A stretch of DNA of 64,000 nt from Paenibacillus oceani. Lineage in GTDB: Bacteria; Bacillota; Bacilli; Paenibacillales; NBRC-103111. The notes below the pieces were generated by a model. It made no database searches. It was not told the DNA's origin and saw only the letters and a list, made by a program, of their open reading frames with translations. The DNA lies in the NCBI RefSeq assembly GCF_014705615.1, contig NZ_JACXJA010000001.1, forward strand, positions 186,001 to 250,000. Direction: 5' to 3'. Position numbers and translations under genes: made by a program. Position 1 is the first letter of the stretch; each line of letters begins with the position of its first letter. Positions 7,765 to 15,221 of this stretch are shown piece after piece.

Positions 7765-9263
7765 GTCGCCACCCTGTTATCCATAGCCAGCTTCATTTTG
7801 CTTACGATTTCCCATCCGATTTTCCTGGCCAGGCTTTCCTCGTCGATTTCTTCCTTCGGCATATTCAGCTGCACCCCTTCGACGGAGATGTTGTATGTCG
7901 GCGCCGGAAGGTCGGTATTATTCGGGACTGCCGGGTAGCCTGGACCGGGGGGCGGCAAGGGTGTGGAGGCGGGATATAAACTCAGGTTGGATGCCGGACT
8001 AGACAACGCTGCAGAGTTTACAGGAGGACCGCTCTCCTCCTCCTTTTTCTTCTTGCCAAACCAACCGCTATTGTTTATAAAACGCCCGGCTTTCTCACCC
8101 AGCCAGCCTCCGACCATTCCACCTACTACCGTGCCTACACCCGGCAGGATGGCCGAACCGATGATCGAGCCCACTGTGGCGCCCCCTGCACTGGCAAGCG
8201 TATCGACAACCGCAGCCGTTTTGTCTTCGGCCGCTGCGATACTCATCATCCCAAGCGCAGTTCTCCCCAGTGGATTCGATCCGCCTAAATATTTCATTGC
8301 GCTTTTTCCCAGTTTGCTGAGTCCTTCAAAAGCTTTAAAGCCCCCCGAACCGCTCACGAAGTTGTTCGATCCCGGCCCTGGACCTGGCGGTTTTTTGGAA
8401 TCAGGAGAGGTTGACGGACGCGTTTTATCGTCCAGATTTGTTGGTTGATTATCTTTAATGTCGGATTCTTTACTTGGCCCCGGTGTTACCGGCTTTGTTT
8501 TATCTCCAAGTGTTTCTTCTGGAATTTTAGGTGGTTGGGTGGTGTCAGCCTTTGTAGGAAAAGGTACTACATCCGCTTTACGACGCGGCTTCTTCTCCGA
8601 GTCCGCTATTGGTTTATTGGCCTCTGCTGTGGACTTGTTACTGGGTAAGTTTGACTTTGTTCGTTCACCTGCAGATTTGTCCAGCGGACTGCGCCTTGTC
8701 CCCCCGTCTCCACCTCTGGTTCGGGTTCTAGGAATTCTTCGAGCTGAGGACCTTTTGTTGCCGCGATCCGGGCCATCTGAAGGGGGCGTTTTTTTGTCAT
8801 CGCAGCAGCATTTACATACGCAGACTATTTGTTGGGCTGCGTTGGAGGACTTATTTTTATTAAATATCTCTTTGGTTTTATTTACAATGTCCCAAGTATC
8901 GTTTATTACGCCAATGTAACCCGTAAATTTAGATATATCGTCCGCCACTTCTACCGCTTGTTTCCATTTACTTTTCTCATCCTTATTTGATAACTTCTCG
9001 AGTAACTCATTCATTTTTTTTACAGACTCAGTAAAATCATCTTTTGAATCTTTGTTGTCACTACTTTGAATACTTATGGATATTGAGTTTTTAGGGTTGT
9101 TAGGAAACTTAGCCCCAACCATACGCAAAACAGCCAAAGCCGCCCTCCGCGCATACTGCTCCAGCCTGTAAAACGCCACGCTCGTGCGATCGGCGCTTTC
9201 CCGAAGCCGGTCCTGAGACCGGAGCAGCCGATCTATCGTATCGCGAGCCGCCATATCGGCCAT
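7761..9263 (-). CDS. Probable tail tape measure protein (short, AT-rich core)
   Basis: A 500-residue protein in the tape-measure position between the chaperones and the LysM gene. Both ends look conserved: an N-terminal helix (RLLRSQDRLRESADRTSV, residues 12-29) and a C-terminal amphipathic ending (GVQLNMPKEEIDEESLARKI). Residues 50-160 are Asn/Lys/Ser-rich and encoded by clearly AT-richer DNA (about 8790-9120). They include an unusual Cys cluster at 148-154 (CVCKCCC). A Pro/Lys-rich linker fills 160-320. Residues about 330-395 are an Ala/Gly zipper-like hydrophobic segment (IIGSAILPGVGTVVGGMVGG). PBSX XkdO is well over twice as long, so the tail would be short if this is the only ruler. An alternative is a tail-associated protein that replaced the tape measure. 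Confidence 0.7.
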   Translation of the reverse strand: MADMAARDTIDRLLRSQDRLRESADRTSVAFYRLEQYARRAALAVLRMVGAKFPNNPKNSISISIQSSDNKDSKDDFTESVKKMNELLEKLSNKDEKSKWKQAVEVADDISKFTGYIGVINDTWDIVNKTKEIFNKNKSSNAAQQIVCVCKCCCDDKKTPPSDGPDRGNKRSSARRIPRTRTRGGDGGTRRSPLDKSAGERTKSNLPSNKSTAEANKPIADSEKKPRRKADVVPFPTKADTTQPPKIPEETLGDKTKPVTPGPSKESDIKDNQPTNLDDKTRPSTSPDSKKPPGPGPGSNNFVSGSGGFKAFEGLSKLGKSAMKYLGGSNPLGRTALGMMSIAAAEDKTAAVVDTLASAGGATVGSIIGSAILPGVGTVVGGMVGGWLGEKAGRFINNSGWFGKKKKEEESGPPVNSAALSSPASNLSLYPASTPLPPPGPGYPAVPNNTDLPAPTYNISVEGVQLNMPKEEIDEESLARKIGWEIVSKMKLAMDNRVAT

Positions 9264-9267
9264 ACTC

Positions 9268-9842
9268 TCACCGCCTTCCCTGCTTGGTTCCCTGCGCCGC
9301 TTGGGTCAGTCTGGCCTCCGCGGCCAGTTCGAGCTCCATGCTGGCCAGCAGAAACAACTGCTCGCCGCGCGGCAATTGCCAGAACGCTCCGGGGCGCAGA
9401 TGATGCCTCACCCAGATGGCGTGAAGCATACCGGCCAGCCCCCCGGAGTCGATCAGTTTTTTACTTCGTCTAGCTGCGTGTTGAAGCCGCTCAGATCGAG
9501 CACTTCATCGCCGAGGGCGGACAGCTCGCCCGCGAGCAGGATGCGCTTGATCACTTCCTCCCCGCCGCTCGCCTCGTATTTCGCCAGCAGCCGGGAGTCT
9601 CCCCAGTTCGGGGAGACGGTGGCCGCGGCGATGAGGGCGACGTTGAACTGCTCTTCGTCCAGACGCTCGGACTTCTGTCCGCGGCGGTCGGAGCGCTCGG
9701 TGCAGCGTTCGCGCAGCAGGTACACCTGCTTGCCAGTCAGGCCGCGGAGCGTGACCGGGATGCCGAGACGCGGCAGCGTAACGGTTTTCTCCGGGAGCCG
9801 GTCGGCGTCGAGCAGCTTTTGCAAAATTTGATCGTCCATCAT
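9268..9842 (-). CDS. Predicted -1 frameshift product of the tail assembly chaperone
   Basis: Reading on from the xkdN frame after a -1 shift at the A-AAA-AAC heptamer (9456-9462) opens 62 further codons without a stop. They begin LIDSGGLAGMLHAIWVRHH, continue with LPRGEQLFLLASMELELAAE and end TKQGRR at a TGA at 9268-9270, five bases before the tape measure ATG. The fused product would be about 191 residues. This is the layout of the lambda gpG/gpGT chaperone pair, in which a minority frameshift product binds the tube protein and coats the tape measure. Seen in sequence; use of the frameshift is inferred. Confidence 0.75.
9453..9842 (-). CDS. xkdN: XkdN-like tail assembly chaperone
   Basis: A 129-residue XkdN family protein, zero-frame product of the tail chaperone locus. 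The typical N-terminal TVTLPRLGIPVTLRGLTGKQ (residues 20-39) and VYLLRERCTE are present, and the acidic C-terminus ends LDEVKN at a TGA that directly follows a slippery heptamer. Start ATG is preceded by AGGAGGACTCCGACG; a second ATG follows at once. It lies between tube and tape measure genes as in other contractile phages. Confidence 0.9.
   Translation of the reverse strand: MMDDQILQKLLDADRLPEKTVTLPRLGIPVTLRGLTGKQVYLLRERCTERSDRRGQKSERLDEEQFNVALIAAATVSPNWGDSRLLAKYEASGGEEVIKRILLAGELSALGDEVLDLSGFNTQLDEVKN
9456..9462 (-). promoter_or_regulatory. Programmed -1 frameshift slippery site A AAA AAC
   Basis: The xkdN codons GTA AAA AAC TGA contain A-AAA-AAC in exactly the X-XXY-YYZ phase required for -1 slippage, placed right before the stop. 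The -1 frame stays open for 62 codons. It is one of the efficient bacterial slippery heptamers. No clear downstream pseudoknot was worked out, but the following GGGGGG-rich stretch could stall ribosomes. Confidence 0.8.
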
Positions 9843-9998
9843 CGTCGGAGTCCTCCTACCTATTCATGATCTATATAAACCCGGCGTTAGGTCAAAGCCG
9901 GGGCAAGTAATTGCAGATTCGCGAAATAATCCGTCACCTTGACCCAAAAATCCCGTGCCAAGCCATAAGCACAGCCGATTCCAAGCCGGAGTCCCGCA

Positions 9999-10409
9999 TT
10001 ACACCGCCTGAATACGATCCAGCAGCTCGTAGCCCTCGAATGTAAAGGACACTTCCTCCTTCACCTCTTCGCCGGCGGTCCAGTTCGCGAGCTGCAGCTT
10101 GTCCAGCATGACGCTGCTCAGCTTGACCGTCTCGTAGCCGTACGCCTCCGGATCTTCGAGCTTGGCGTACATATCGAACTTGGCGAAGCCGCGGGCGATC
10201 ATATCGCTGGTCACTTTAAACCCGCTCACGGTCCCGGTTCCTTTCATCGGCCCTTTCTTGTGGCGGACCCACGGGTCGCCGGCGAGGTTCAGCTCGCGCT
10301 TCTGCATTTCCACGCTGGCTTCCAGGTGGTTAAAATTCGTTTGCCAATGGCCGTCGATAAAAATTTTGCCGTACGTACCCATAATGACGCGGCTAGCATC
10401 CATACTCAT
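9999..10409 (-). CDS. xkdM: XkdM-like tail tube protein
   Basis: A 136-residue tail tube (core tail, DUF2001/XkdM) protein that stacks as hexamer rings inside the sheath. Family hallmarks are the N-terminal VIMGTYGKIFIDGHW, the LEASVEMQKRELNLAGDPW segment (residues 29-47) and GTVSGFKVTSDM. GAGGGG precedes the ATG at 10409. It follows the sheath gene by 14 bp. The 156-bp gap after it contains only a CCCGGC/GCCGGG hairpin (9880-9902), perhaps a transcript-stabilising or attenuating structure. Confidence 0.93.
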   Translation of the reverse strand: MSMDASRVIMGTYGKIFIDGHWQTNFNHLEASVEMQKRELNLAGDPWVRHKKGPMKGTGTVSGFKVTSDMIARGFAKFDMYAKLEDPEAYGYETVKLSSVMLDKLQLANWTAGEEVKEEVSFTFEGYELLDRIQAV

Positions 10410-10423
10410 CGTTTAGGTCCCCC

Positions 10424-11893
10424 TCAAAGCACGATAAACGTGCCGAAAATTTGTTCCATCGCATCCGTCAGACGAGCTTCCCAGCTCAAAAACACTTGAT
10501 CCGGCCCCGGAGTGAACACGGCGGACGGACCGTAATATTGCGGATTCAGGTACACATCCCAGCCTTCCGCCTCGATGACGCCGGATTGAGCCAGCGACTG
10601 CATATATTGCTTGGCGGCGCCGATCAGGGCAAGCCGGCCTTCGGCGGTGTTGTTCACTTTGCCGATATAGCTGCCTTCCGCAGAGGCGGTCAGGTCGGTT
10701 TGGATCGCGTCCATAACGCGGACGGTTCGGATTTTTTTCCACGCGTTGTTCTGGCCTTGCCGCAGGCTCGACAACGAGTTGACGCCGCGAAGCGCCTTGA
10801 CCCGTTTGCCGTCGTGAACGAAGAGGAAGACGCCGGCCGTTACCGCCTGCTCCTGTTCGCCGCGCGTCCAGCGGCGGGTAACGTCCTGGAACGGGGATAC
10901 CGCATAAGTGGACGATTCGCTCAGCTTCTGCCCGGCGATCAGCCCCGCCACATATGCGGACAACTGGGCCGAGCTGTAGCTGGCACCGTTCAGGATGGCG
11001 CCTGTGCCTACGTTGACTACGGCCTCATGGTTAAAGGCGCTGCTGCGCGCCACTGCCGCGCTGACCGCCGAAGACGAGGTGTCGTCTGCGGACGAGCCGC
11101 CAAGGACGGCCATAACGGTTTTGCCTTCGGAGCGGACCCGGTTCACCCACGCGACGACGCTCGTCTGAATCGCGGAATCGGCAATCCCGTCGAGCGCGAG
11201 CAGGTTAAATTCCTGCGTCTCGCATGCGGAGAGCGCATAGGTGTAATCGCCGGCGGCGATGCCGTCGATCCCGGAGTCGCCGCCCGCAAACGGGAAGCTG
11301 CTGCCATCCTTGAGCTCCCCGCTGCCTTCGGCAAGCTTCGATGCGACGACCCACTTGTTGGCCGGGTCGGCATTGATCGCGTCCACTGCCGCTTGTGCGG
11401 TGCCCGACGCGAACGTGAATGTTTTCAGAAGCGTCGTCCCTTCAAGCAGGCGGATGTCTTTCTTCGCCGAATCGACCGGATTCGTCTGCACGGTGACTTG
11501 AAAACCGTTGCCGCGCGCCCCCGGATATTTCGCTTCCAGCTTCACGATCGCCACCGGTGTAGCCGCGTTGTCCTGAAGCGTACAGGACGCCTTCGCCGCG
11601 TCTGCGTCGGCAAGCCGGTACGCGAGTACGGTTTTGGCGCCGCCGAACAAGGCGAGCTTCAAAGCGGAATAAGCGGTCGCCCCGTCCGATTCGTCGCTCG
11701 TATACGTTTCGTCCGCAGCGGACAAGCCGGTGATCTCCACAAACTGCTTGACCGGTCCCCAATGGGCTTTCAGCGGAATCGCCACGACGCCGCGCGCGCC
11801 CGGCTGGACAGCGGACAGCGCCGCCGCCTGAAAATTCATGTACATGCCCGGCAAAACGGGCGTATCGGTCGTGCTCCAAGTTCCTCCAGCCAT
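10424..11893 (-). CDS. xkdK: Contractile tail sheath protein
   Basis: A 489-residue sheath protein of the XkdK family. The N-terminus (STTDTPVLPGMYMNFQAAA) and the ARGVVAIPLKAHWGPVK segment (residues 34-50) are typical, as is the C-terminal domain with NAWKKIRTVRVMDAIQTDL and DVYLNPQYYGP, which forms the handshake between subunits. This gene makes the particle contractile (myovirus/R-type). The ATG overlaps the TAA of the 74-residue gene by one base (TAATG). Confidence 0.95.
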   Translation of the reverse strand: MAGGTWSTTDTPVLPGMYMNFQAAALSAVQPGARGVVAIPLKAHWGPVKQFVEITGLSAADETYTSDESDGATAYSALKLALFGGAKTVLAYRLADADAAKASCTLQDNAATPVAIVKLEAKYPGARGNGFQVTVQTNPVDSAKKDIRLLEGTTLLKTFTFASGTAQAAVDAINADPANKWVVASKLAEGSGELKDGSSFPFAGGDSGIDGIAAGDYTYALSACETQEFNLLALDGIADSAIQTSVVAWVNRVRSEGKTVMAVLGGSSADDTSSSAVSAAVARSSAFNHEAVVNVGTGAILNGASYSSAQLSAYVAGLIAGQKLSESSTYAVSPFQDVTRRWTRGEQEQAVTAGVFLFVHDGKRVKALRGVNSLSSLRQGQNNAWKKIRTVRVMDAIQTDLTASAEGSYIGKVNNTAEGRLALIGAAKQYMQSLAQSGVIEAEGWDVYLNPQYYGPSAVFTPGPDQVFLSWEARLTDAMEQIFGTFIVL

Positions 11894-12117
11894 TAGCGCT
11901 GCACCTTCCTTTGTTGAAATTGGCGGATCAACCGCCCGGTTTCTTCAATCGTTAAAGCCGATTTTGTATTGCCGTGCAGAGCGCCGGTCAATACTTCGGG
12001 CTTCACTGCAAACAGCGCCTCTGCGCCTGCCAGCAGCTCCTCCCGGGTATATGCCGGCCGTTCGCTTTGCTCCGCCTGATCCGCAGCTTGCTGCTGCGCG
12101 GATTTTTTAAATGCCAT
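11893..12117 (-). CDS. Small tail-operon protein of unknown function
   Basis: A 74-residue protein with an N-terminal Gln/Ala-rich part and a helical C-terminus (LTIEETGRLIRQFQQRK). It has no recognised function. GGAGGAGACGACTCGC precedes the ATG. It is coupled to the sheath gene by a TAATG overlap, so it may assist sheath folding or be a small tail component. Short genes of this kind are often found just before the sheath in PBSX-type operons. Confidence 0.7.
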   Translation of the reverse strand: MAFKKSAQQQAADQAEQSERPAYTREELLAGAEALFAVKPEVLTGALHGNTKSALTIEETGRLIRQFQQRKVQR

Positions 12118-12204
12118 GCGAGTCGTCTCCTCCTTCGTATATTGCCTGCCGGATGCCGGATGCGGACGTAGCGGCCTTCGACCCGGACCCTCCGTGCTTG
12201 TTAC

Positions 12205-13050
12205 TTAACGAAAGCCGCCGTCATAATGGACCTCCCGGATAAGCGGTCCGGTCGGAGCCGCCTTCCGCACCTTCTGGCGCAGCGTAACGGTCAGTTGGCC
12301 GGTCGTCAGGCCATCTGCACGGTAATCCCCGATGACCGTAACCGGTACGACATACTCCTGCGTTGCGGGGTTGGCCTCCAGCTTGGTAACGCCTCCGAGC
12401 CCGGATGCCAGCGCGCCGACCATAGCCGCCTGCTCCGCTTCATCTTGGCTGAGCACATGGCCGATCACCGTGCGGTGAAGCTCGATCATCGACGCGCTGC
12501 GGTTCTGCGCATCCACCTGCTCCAGCCTCCATAGAATCGCGGGAGCCGTATAGGCTTGCGGCCACCGCTGCCGGTAGACTTGCCAACCGGCTCCGGCCTT
12601 GTCCTCGGTCCAGACGCATAAAGCTTCCAGCGCCTCATCTGCCGACGCCGAGGAAGCGGCTTCTCCGGTTCCAACAGCGGCCACGGCCAACCGGAGCGTC
12701 CGGACCGAAGCCGGAGCACCGCCGCCGTCCGTTATTCCGGGCTCGGCAACCCCCTCCAGCCGGCATGTAAACGCCGGTCCGGACGGCCCGCCGGTCAACT
12801 GTACGCCATGCAGCGCAAGCACCGCTTGATCGGCGAGCGCATCCATAACGCTGCCATCGCCGGGTTCGCCGTACAGCGCTACCTCGTACACGCGTTTAAC
12901 CCCGGTCCATAAGTTTTCTGGTGTCTCACCATTCAGTTTCACGGTCGCATACGGCTTCACAGTCGTACCCGACGGCTCCTGAATGTCGTAACAACGCCCG
13001 CTCAGGGCGGTCAATTCGGCGGCAAGCCTTGCTTTAATCGCTGCGCGCAT
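12205..13050 (-). CDS. Tail terminator/completion-like protein, probable two-domain fusion
   Basis: A 281-residue protein placed where PBSX carries its tail-completion proteins. Residues 1-125 look like a tail terminator/DUF3168-type domain (MRAAIKARLAAELTALSGR, then YATVKLNGETPENLW and RVYEVALYGEP). Residues 140-281 look like a second such domain (SASMIELHRTVIGHVLSQDE, VVPVTVIGDYR). An Ala/Ser linker joins them. Start is supported by GGGGTGGAACCAAC before the ATG. In a headless particle the terminator caps the top of the tube. Function is inferred from position and fold-like pattern, not from a clear motif. Confidence 0.6.
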   Translation of the reverse strand: MRAAIKARLAAELTALSGRCYDIQEPSGTTVKPYATVKLNGETPENLWTGVKRVYEVALYGEPGDGSVMDALADQAVLALHGVQLTGGPSGPAFTCRLEGVAEPGITDGGGAPASVRTLRLAVAAVGTGEAASSASADEALEALCVWTEDKAGAGWQVYRQRWPQAYTAPAILWRLEQVDAQNRSASMIELHRTVIGHVLSQDEAEQAAMVGALASGLGGVTKLEANPATQEYVVPVTVIGDYRADGLTTGQLTVTLRQKVRKAAPTGPLIREVHYDGGFR

Positions 13051-13159
13051 GTTGGTTCCACCCCAGTCGTTCCTTCATCTGACGCAATAATCCGCCGCGG
13101 CCGGCATTCCTCGGAGCCGGTCCGTCACGCGGCCGTATGCTGTTCCCTCGTGCCCGCAA
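13034..13159 (-). CDS. Possible 41-residue small protein with TTG start
   Basis: A short frame begins at TTG 13159 with a very strong AAAGGGGGTG placed ten bases upstream, and ends at TAA inside the start of the terminator-like gene. The product is Arg/Gly-rich (ends LLRQMKERLGWNQHARSD). The strong ribosome site otherwise has no partner, since the neighbouring gene starts over 100 bp later. It could equally be leftover from deleted head genes. Confidence 0.3.
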   Translation of the reverse strand: MRARGNSIRPRDGPAPRNAGRGGLLRQMKERLGWNQHARSD

Positions 13160-13168
13160 TTTTGGCGC

Positions 13169-13330
13169 TCACCCCCTTTCACAGCCGTCGGTCTCTTCGA
13201 CGGTTTCTTTGACGCACACCGGCAGCATGCAAAATTGCCGGCTCGCCTCCCACCTGCCCCACACGCAAGCCATACACTTGTCCGGCTGCTTGAAGGTGCA
13301 CCCATCCTTGGGCTCAGGAGCTTGGATCAT
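13169..13330 (-). CDS. Small Cys-rich protein at the head of the tail operon
   Basis: A 53-residue protein starting MIQAPEPKDGCTF, with six Cys in the pattern C-x7-C-x2-C-x12-C-x5-C-x10-C, likely to bind zinc. AAAGGGGGAATCGCG before the ATG fixes the start. It is the first gene of the structural operon and lies about 80 bp after a terminator-like hairpin. The CMACVWGRW...FCMLPVC pattern resembles the Cys-rich N-terminus of the upstream regulator (C-x2-C ... C-x4-C), so it may be a regulatory partner. No function known. Confidence 0.6.
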   Translation of the reverse strand: MIQAPEPKDGCTFKQPDKCMACVWGRWEASRQFCMLPVCVKETVEETDGCERG

Positions 13331-13410
13331 CGCGATTCCCCCTTTCCGGTTGGCTCCGGGTATTTTCCGCCGCCGTTGCCGGATCCGACTCGCCGCACGT
13401 TCTGCGGGCA

Positions 13411-13438
13411 ACAAAAAGACCGCCTTATGTAGGGCGGC
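13411..13438 (-). terminator. Terminator-like hairpin before the tail operon
   Basis: On the minus strand CCGCC-CTACATAA-GGCGG is followed by TCTTTTTG. It lies after the activator gene and downstream of a LexA-boxed promoter (13545-13574), but before the first structural gene. It may end the activator transcript or act as a conditional leader terminator. Confidence 0.7.
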
Positions 13439-13544
13439 CTGTTCGGATCTATTCGGATCTGTATGTGCTAAAGACTCCTATTTCCCTGCTCCAGCCTGTC
13501 ACGCTTTGCCTCTTTGTTTCGTTTCGGCTTATCTTGCTGACTCC

Positions 13545-13574
13545 AGTATATAGCAGGAACGTATGTTCTCACAA
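13545..13574 (-). promoter_or_regulatory. Candidate LexA-controlled promoter reading into the tail operon
   Basis: On the minus strand TTGTGA (13569-13574), an 18-bp spacer, then TATACT (13545-13550). The spacer contains GAACATACGTTC (13557-13568), a perfect GAAC-N4-GTTC LexA (DinR) core. The promoter lies in the 460-bp gap between the activator gene and the structural genes. The rest of that gap holds a duplicated GATCCGAATA-like motif near 13442-13460 and the hairpin at 13411-13438. Confidence 0.6.
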
Positions 13575-13793
13575 ATTTTGTCGCGCTTGTCCTTTTTGTC
13601 CGAATCGTAAACCTGTCATCCGCCCCCCTCGATTCCCACCTATCCATCCTTCCTTCCAGCTTCCCTCCTTGCCGTTCCCCTCACGATCTTCTCCTGCTTT
13701 ACCCGGTACGATAGATCCGCGTATGAAGCCGTCCTCTCCTTCGTCTCAGGCGTCCGCCGGGTTTGCAGCGTTCAACGCTTTCCACTGCCAGGA

Positions 13794-14426
13794 TTACGAA
13801 ATATCCTCCCGCTTCTCCCCGAAAATGTCCTCCGCAAGCGTACGGACCAGCTCCCGCTTCATCTCGTGCAGACGCTGCCGCGATACCCCGATATGCCGGG
13901 CAATCTGATTCATCCGTTGTCCTTCCATCAGACAGGCGAGCACGGTTCGTTTGCGATTGTCCTGGACCCGCTCCGCCGCAGCGTCCAGCCGCGTCACTTT
14001 TGCTTCCAACTGCTTCAGGCGGCTCCAATGTTTCTCGCGCTTGTTCGCTTCGCGGTGGACCGTGTCCGCATGCCCTCCCTTTCCTTTCGGCATCGCCGCG
14101 TCCAAACCATACACGCCGGTCATCCCCGCCCCGACCTGTTCGAGCAGCCCGCGCAGCCGCTCGATTTCGCGAAGCATCCACGGATAATCCTTCAGCTCTT
14201 CTTCCACCTGCTCCATCTCTTCCGTCTTCGCCGCCGTCCGGTCCAGATCGGTCTCGTACGCTCCGCTTACGATCCTTCCGGTCTCCCACTGCGGACATGC
14301 CTCGATTTGGCCGATGGAACATTGATGCACGCGGCATATGCTCTTCGATCCCCACAAGCTGCCCGGACAACGCCCGCATACCTCTTCCCTGTAAACGTCA
14401 AGCTGCTCGACAGTCGCCTTTTTCAT
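13794..14426 (-). CDS. Cys-rich sigma-like transcription activator of the tail genes
   Basis: A 210-residue regulator. Residues 17-44 carry five Cys (EEVCGRCPGSLWGSKSIC, HQCSIG, EACPQW), a likely zinc site. A coiled-coil-like middle (EEMEQVEEELKDYPWMLREI) follows, then a C-terminal helix-turn-helix similar to sigma-70 region 4 (about 150-200: VLACLMEGQRMNQIARHIGV then SRQRLHEMKREL). It is placed like Xpf, the sigma-like positive factor of PBSX late genes. The start at ATG 14426 is chosen because AAAGGGGATTTATGCG precedes it; two upstream in-frame ATGs lack a ribosome site. Transcribed from the operator-containing promoter at 14515-14543. Confidence 0.75.
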   Translation of the reverse strand: MKKATVEQLDVYREEVCGRCPGSLWGSKSICRVHQCSIGQIEACPQWETGRIVSGAYETDLDRTAAKTEEMEQVEEELKDYPWMLREIERLRGLLEQVGAGMTGVYGLDAAMPKGKGGHADTVHREANKREKHWSRLKQLEAKVTRLDAAAERVQDNRKRTVLACLMEGQRMNQIARHIGVSRQRLHEMKRELVRTLAEDIFGEKREDIS

Positions 14427-14491
14427 CGCATAAATCCCCTTTCCCGTTGCATTCATACGCTTTACGCGTCCTTTATTCCAACCCCAAAACC

Positions 14492-14505
14492 CAAACATAC
14501 GTTCG
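14492..14505. promoter_or_regulatory. LexA-type (SOS) box in the activator leader
   Basis: CAAACATACGTTCG differs from the Bacillus LexA/DinR consensus CGAACRNRYGTTYG at one position. It lies just downstream of the -10 of the activator promoter, a good place to block transcription. Confidence 0.6.
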
Positions 14506-14514
14506 CATGTCTAT

Positions 14515-14543
14515 ATTATGTACGCGTATCGCGTACTTTTCAA
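14515..14543 (-). promoter_or_regulatory. Activator promoter with XRE operator in its spacer
   Basis: On the minus strand TTGAAA (14538-14543), exactly 17 bp, then CATAAT (14515-14520). The spacer is occupied by a perfect dyad, GTACGCG-TAT-CGCGTAC on the plus strand (14520-14536). The geometry is that of a phage repressor operator. The divergent XRE gene starts about 115 bp away, so the same site may also autoregulate it. Confidence 0.7.
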
Positions 14544-14652
14544 CCGTTTTTCGCAAAATCTTCCTAATATATTGAAAAAAGGTGCGCGGTATGCGAATAT
14601 AGAAGTGGGTTTGCAGATGGAAAATGAGAGAAGAGGAACGGAGCGTGGCCCG

Positions 14653-15051
14653 ATGATCGGTGAGACGATCGCGCAACTGCGTAAACAAAAGCGCTGGTCC
14701 CAGCAAGCGGTGGCGACCCGGCTGCAAATTGCCAAAAGCACATACGCCGGTTACGAATCGGGATACCGCACCCCTTCTCTGGAGACGCTGAAGCAATTGG
14801 CGGAGCTGTTCCACGTCAGCCTGGACAGGCTGGTCGGTACGCAGGAGGAGACGTTCAACACTGAGAACGCGGCCGAACGAACCGAAGCAGCGCCCCCTCA
14901 CCCTGCAGAAACCGGCGACCCCGGGCTGGGCATATGGTTCAAGGAGCTTCTGGAAGCCCCGGAGGAGAGACGCGACGAGCTTCGCAAAATATGGGAGATT
15001 ATCAAGACGAGGGAAGCGGACCGGAAACCGGGCGATAAGCAAGGGGAATGA
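14653..15051 (+). CDS. XRE/CI-like phage repressor
   Basis: A 132-residue protein with an N-terminal HTH_3 domain (residues 1-65: MIGETIAQLRKQKRWSQQAV, STYAGYESGYRTPSLETL, LAELFHVSLDRLVG) and a short charged C-terminal helix rather than a cleavable S24 domain. It is therefore not itself LexA-like and would need another way to be inactivated, such as the adjacent ImmA-type protease. The ATG at 14653 is chosen because GGAG lies 9 bp upstream and the family begins here; longer in-frame starts (14617, 14518) would overlap the operator. It matches the Xre position of PBSX. Confidence 0.85.
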   Translation: MIGETIAQLRKQKRWSQQAVATRLQIAKSTYAGYESGYRTPSLETLKQLAELFHVSLDRLVGTQEETFNTENAAERTEAAPPHPAETGDPGLGIWFKELLEAPEERRDELRKIWEIIKTREADRKPGDKQGE

Positions 15052-15221
15052 TTCGGGTTGCTCGGGACCCGCAGGAGCTTGGACCTTGGACTGGAGCAGG
15101 CAGGAGATTCGATTACACAACCCTTTGCCCCGTACTATCCGGATTCAACACACAAATCGCCAGCGGAAAGCGGACATAAGGCGCACTTTACGGAAGTTTA
15201 GCGGACTTTCAACAATGACAT

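Noticed and set aside
9880-9902. CCCGGC ... GCCGGG hairpin as a terminator between tube and chaperone genes
   Set aside because: No T-run follows, and a stop here would cut the tail operon; probably a stabilising structure at most.
10451-11896. A 481-codon open frame on the plus strand opposite the sheath gene
   Set aside because: It is the antisense shadow of the sheath gene in GC-rich DNA: no ribosome site, Arg-rich composition, no family pattern.
13075-13305. A 76-residue frame overlapping the Cys-rich gene
   Set aside because: No ribosome site; its Cys content comes from the overlapping real gene in another frame.
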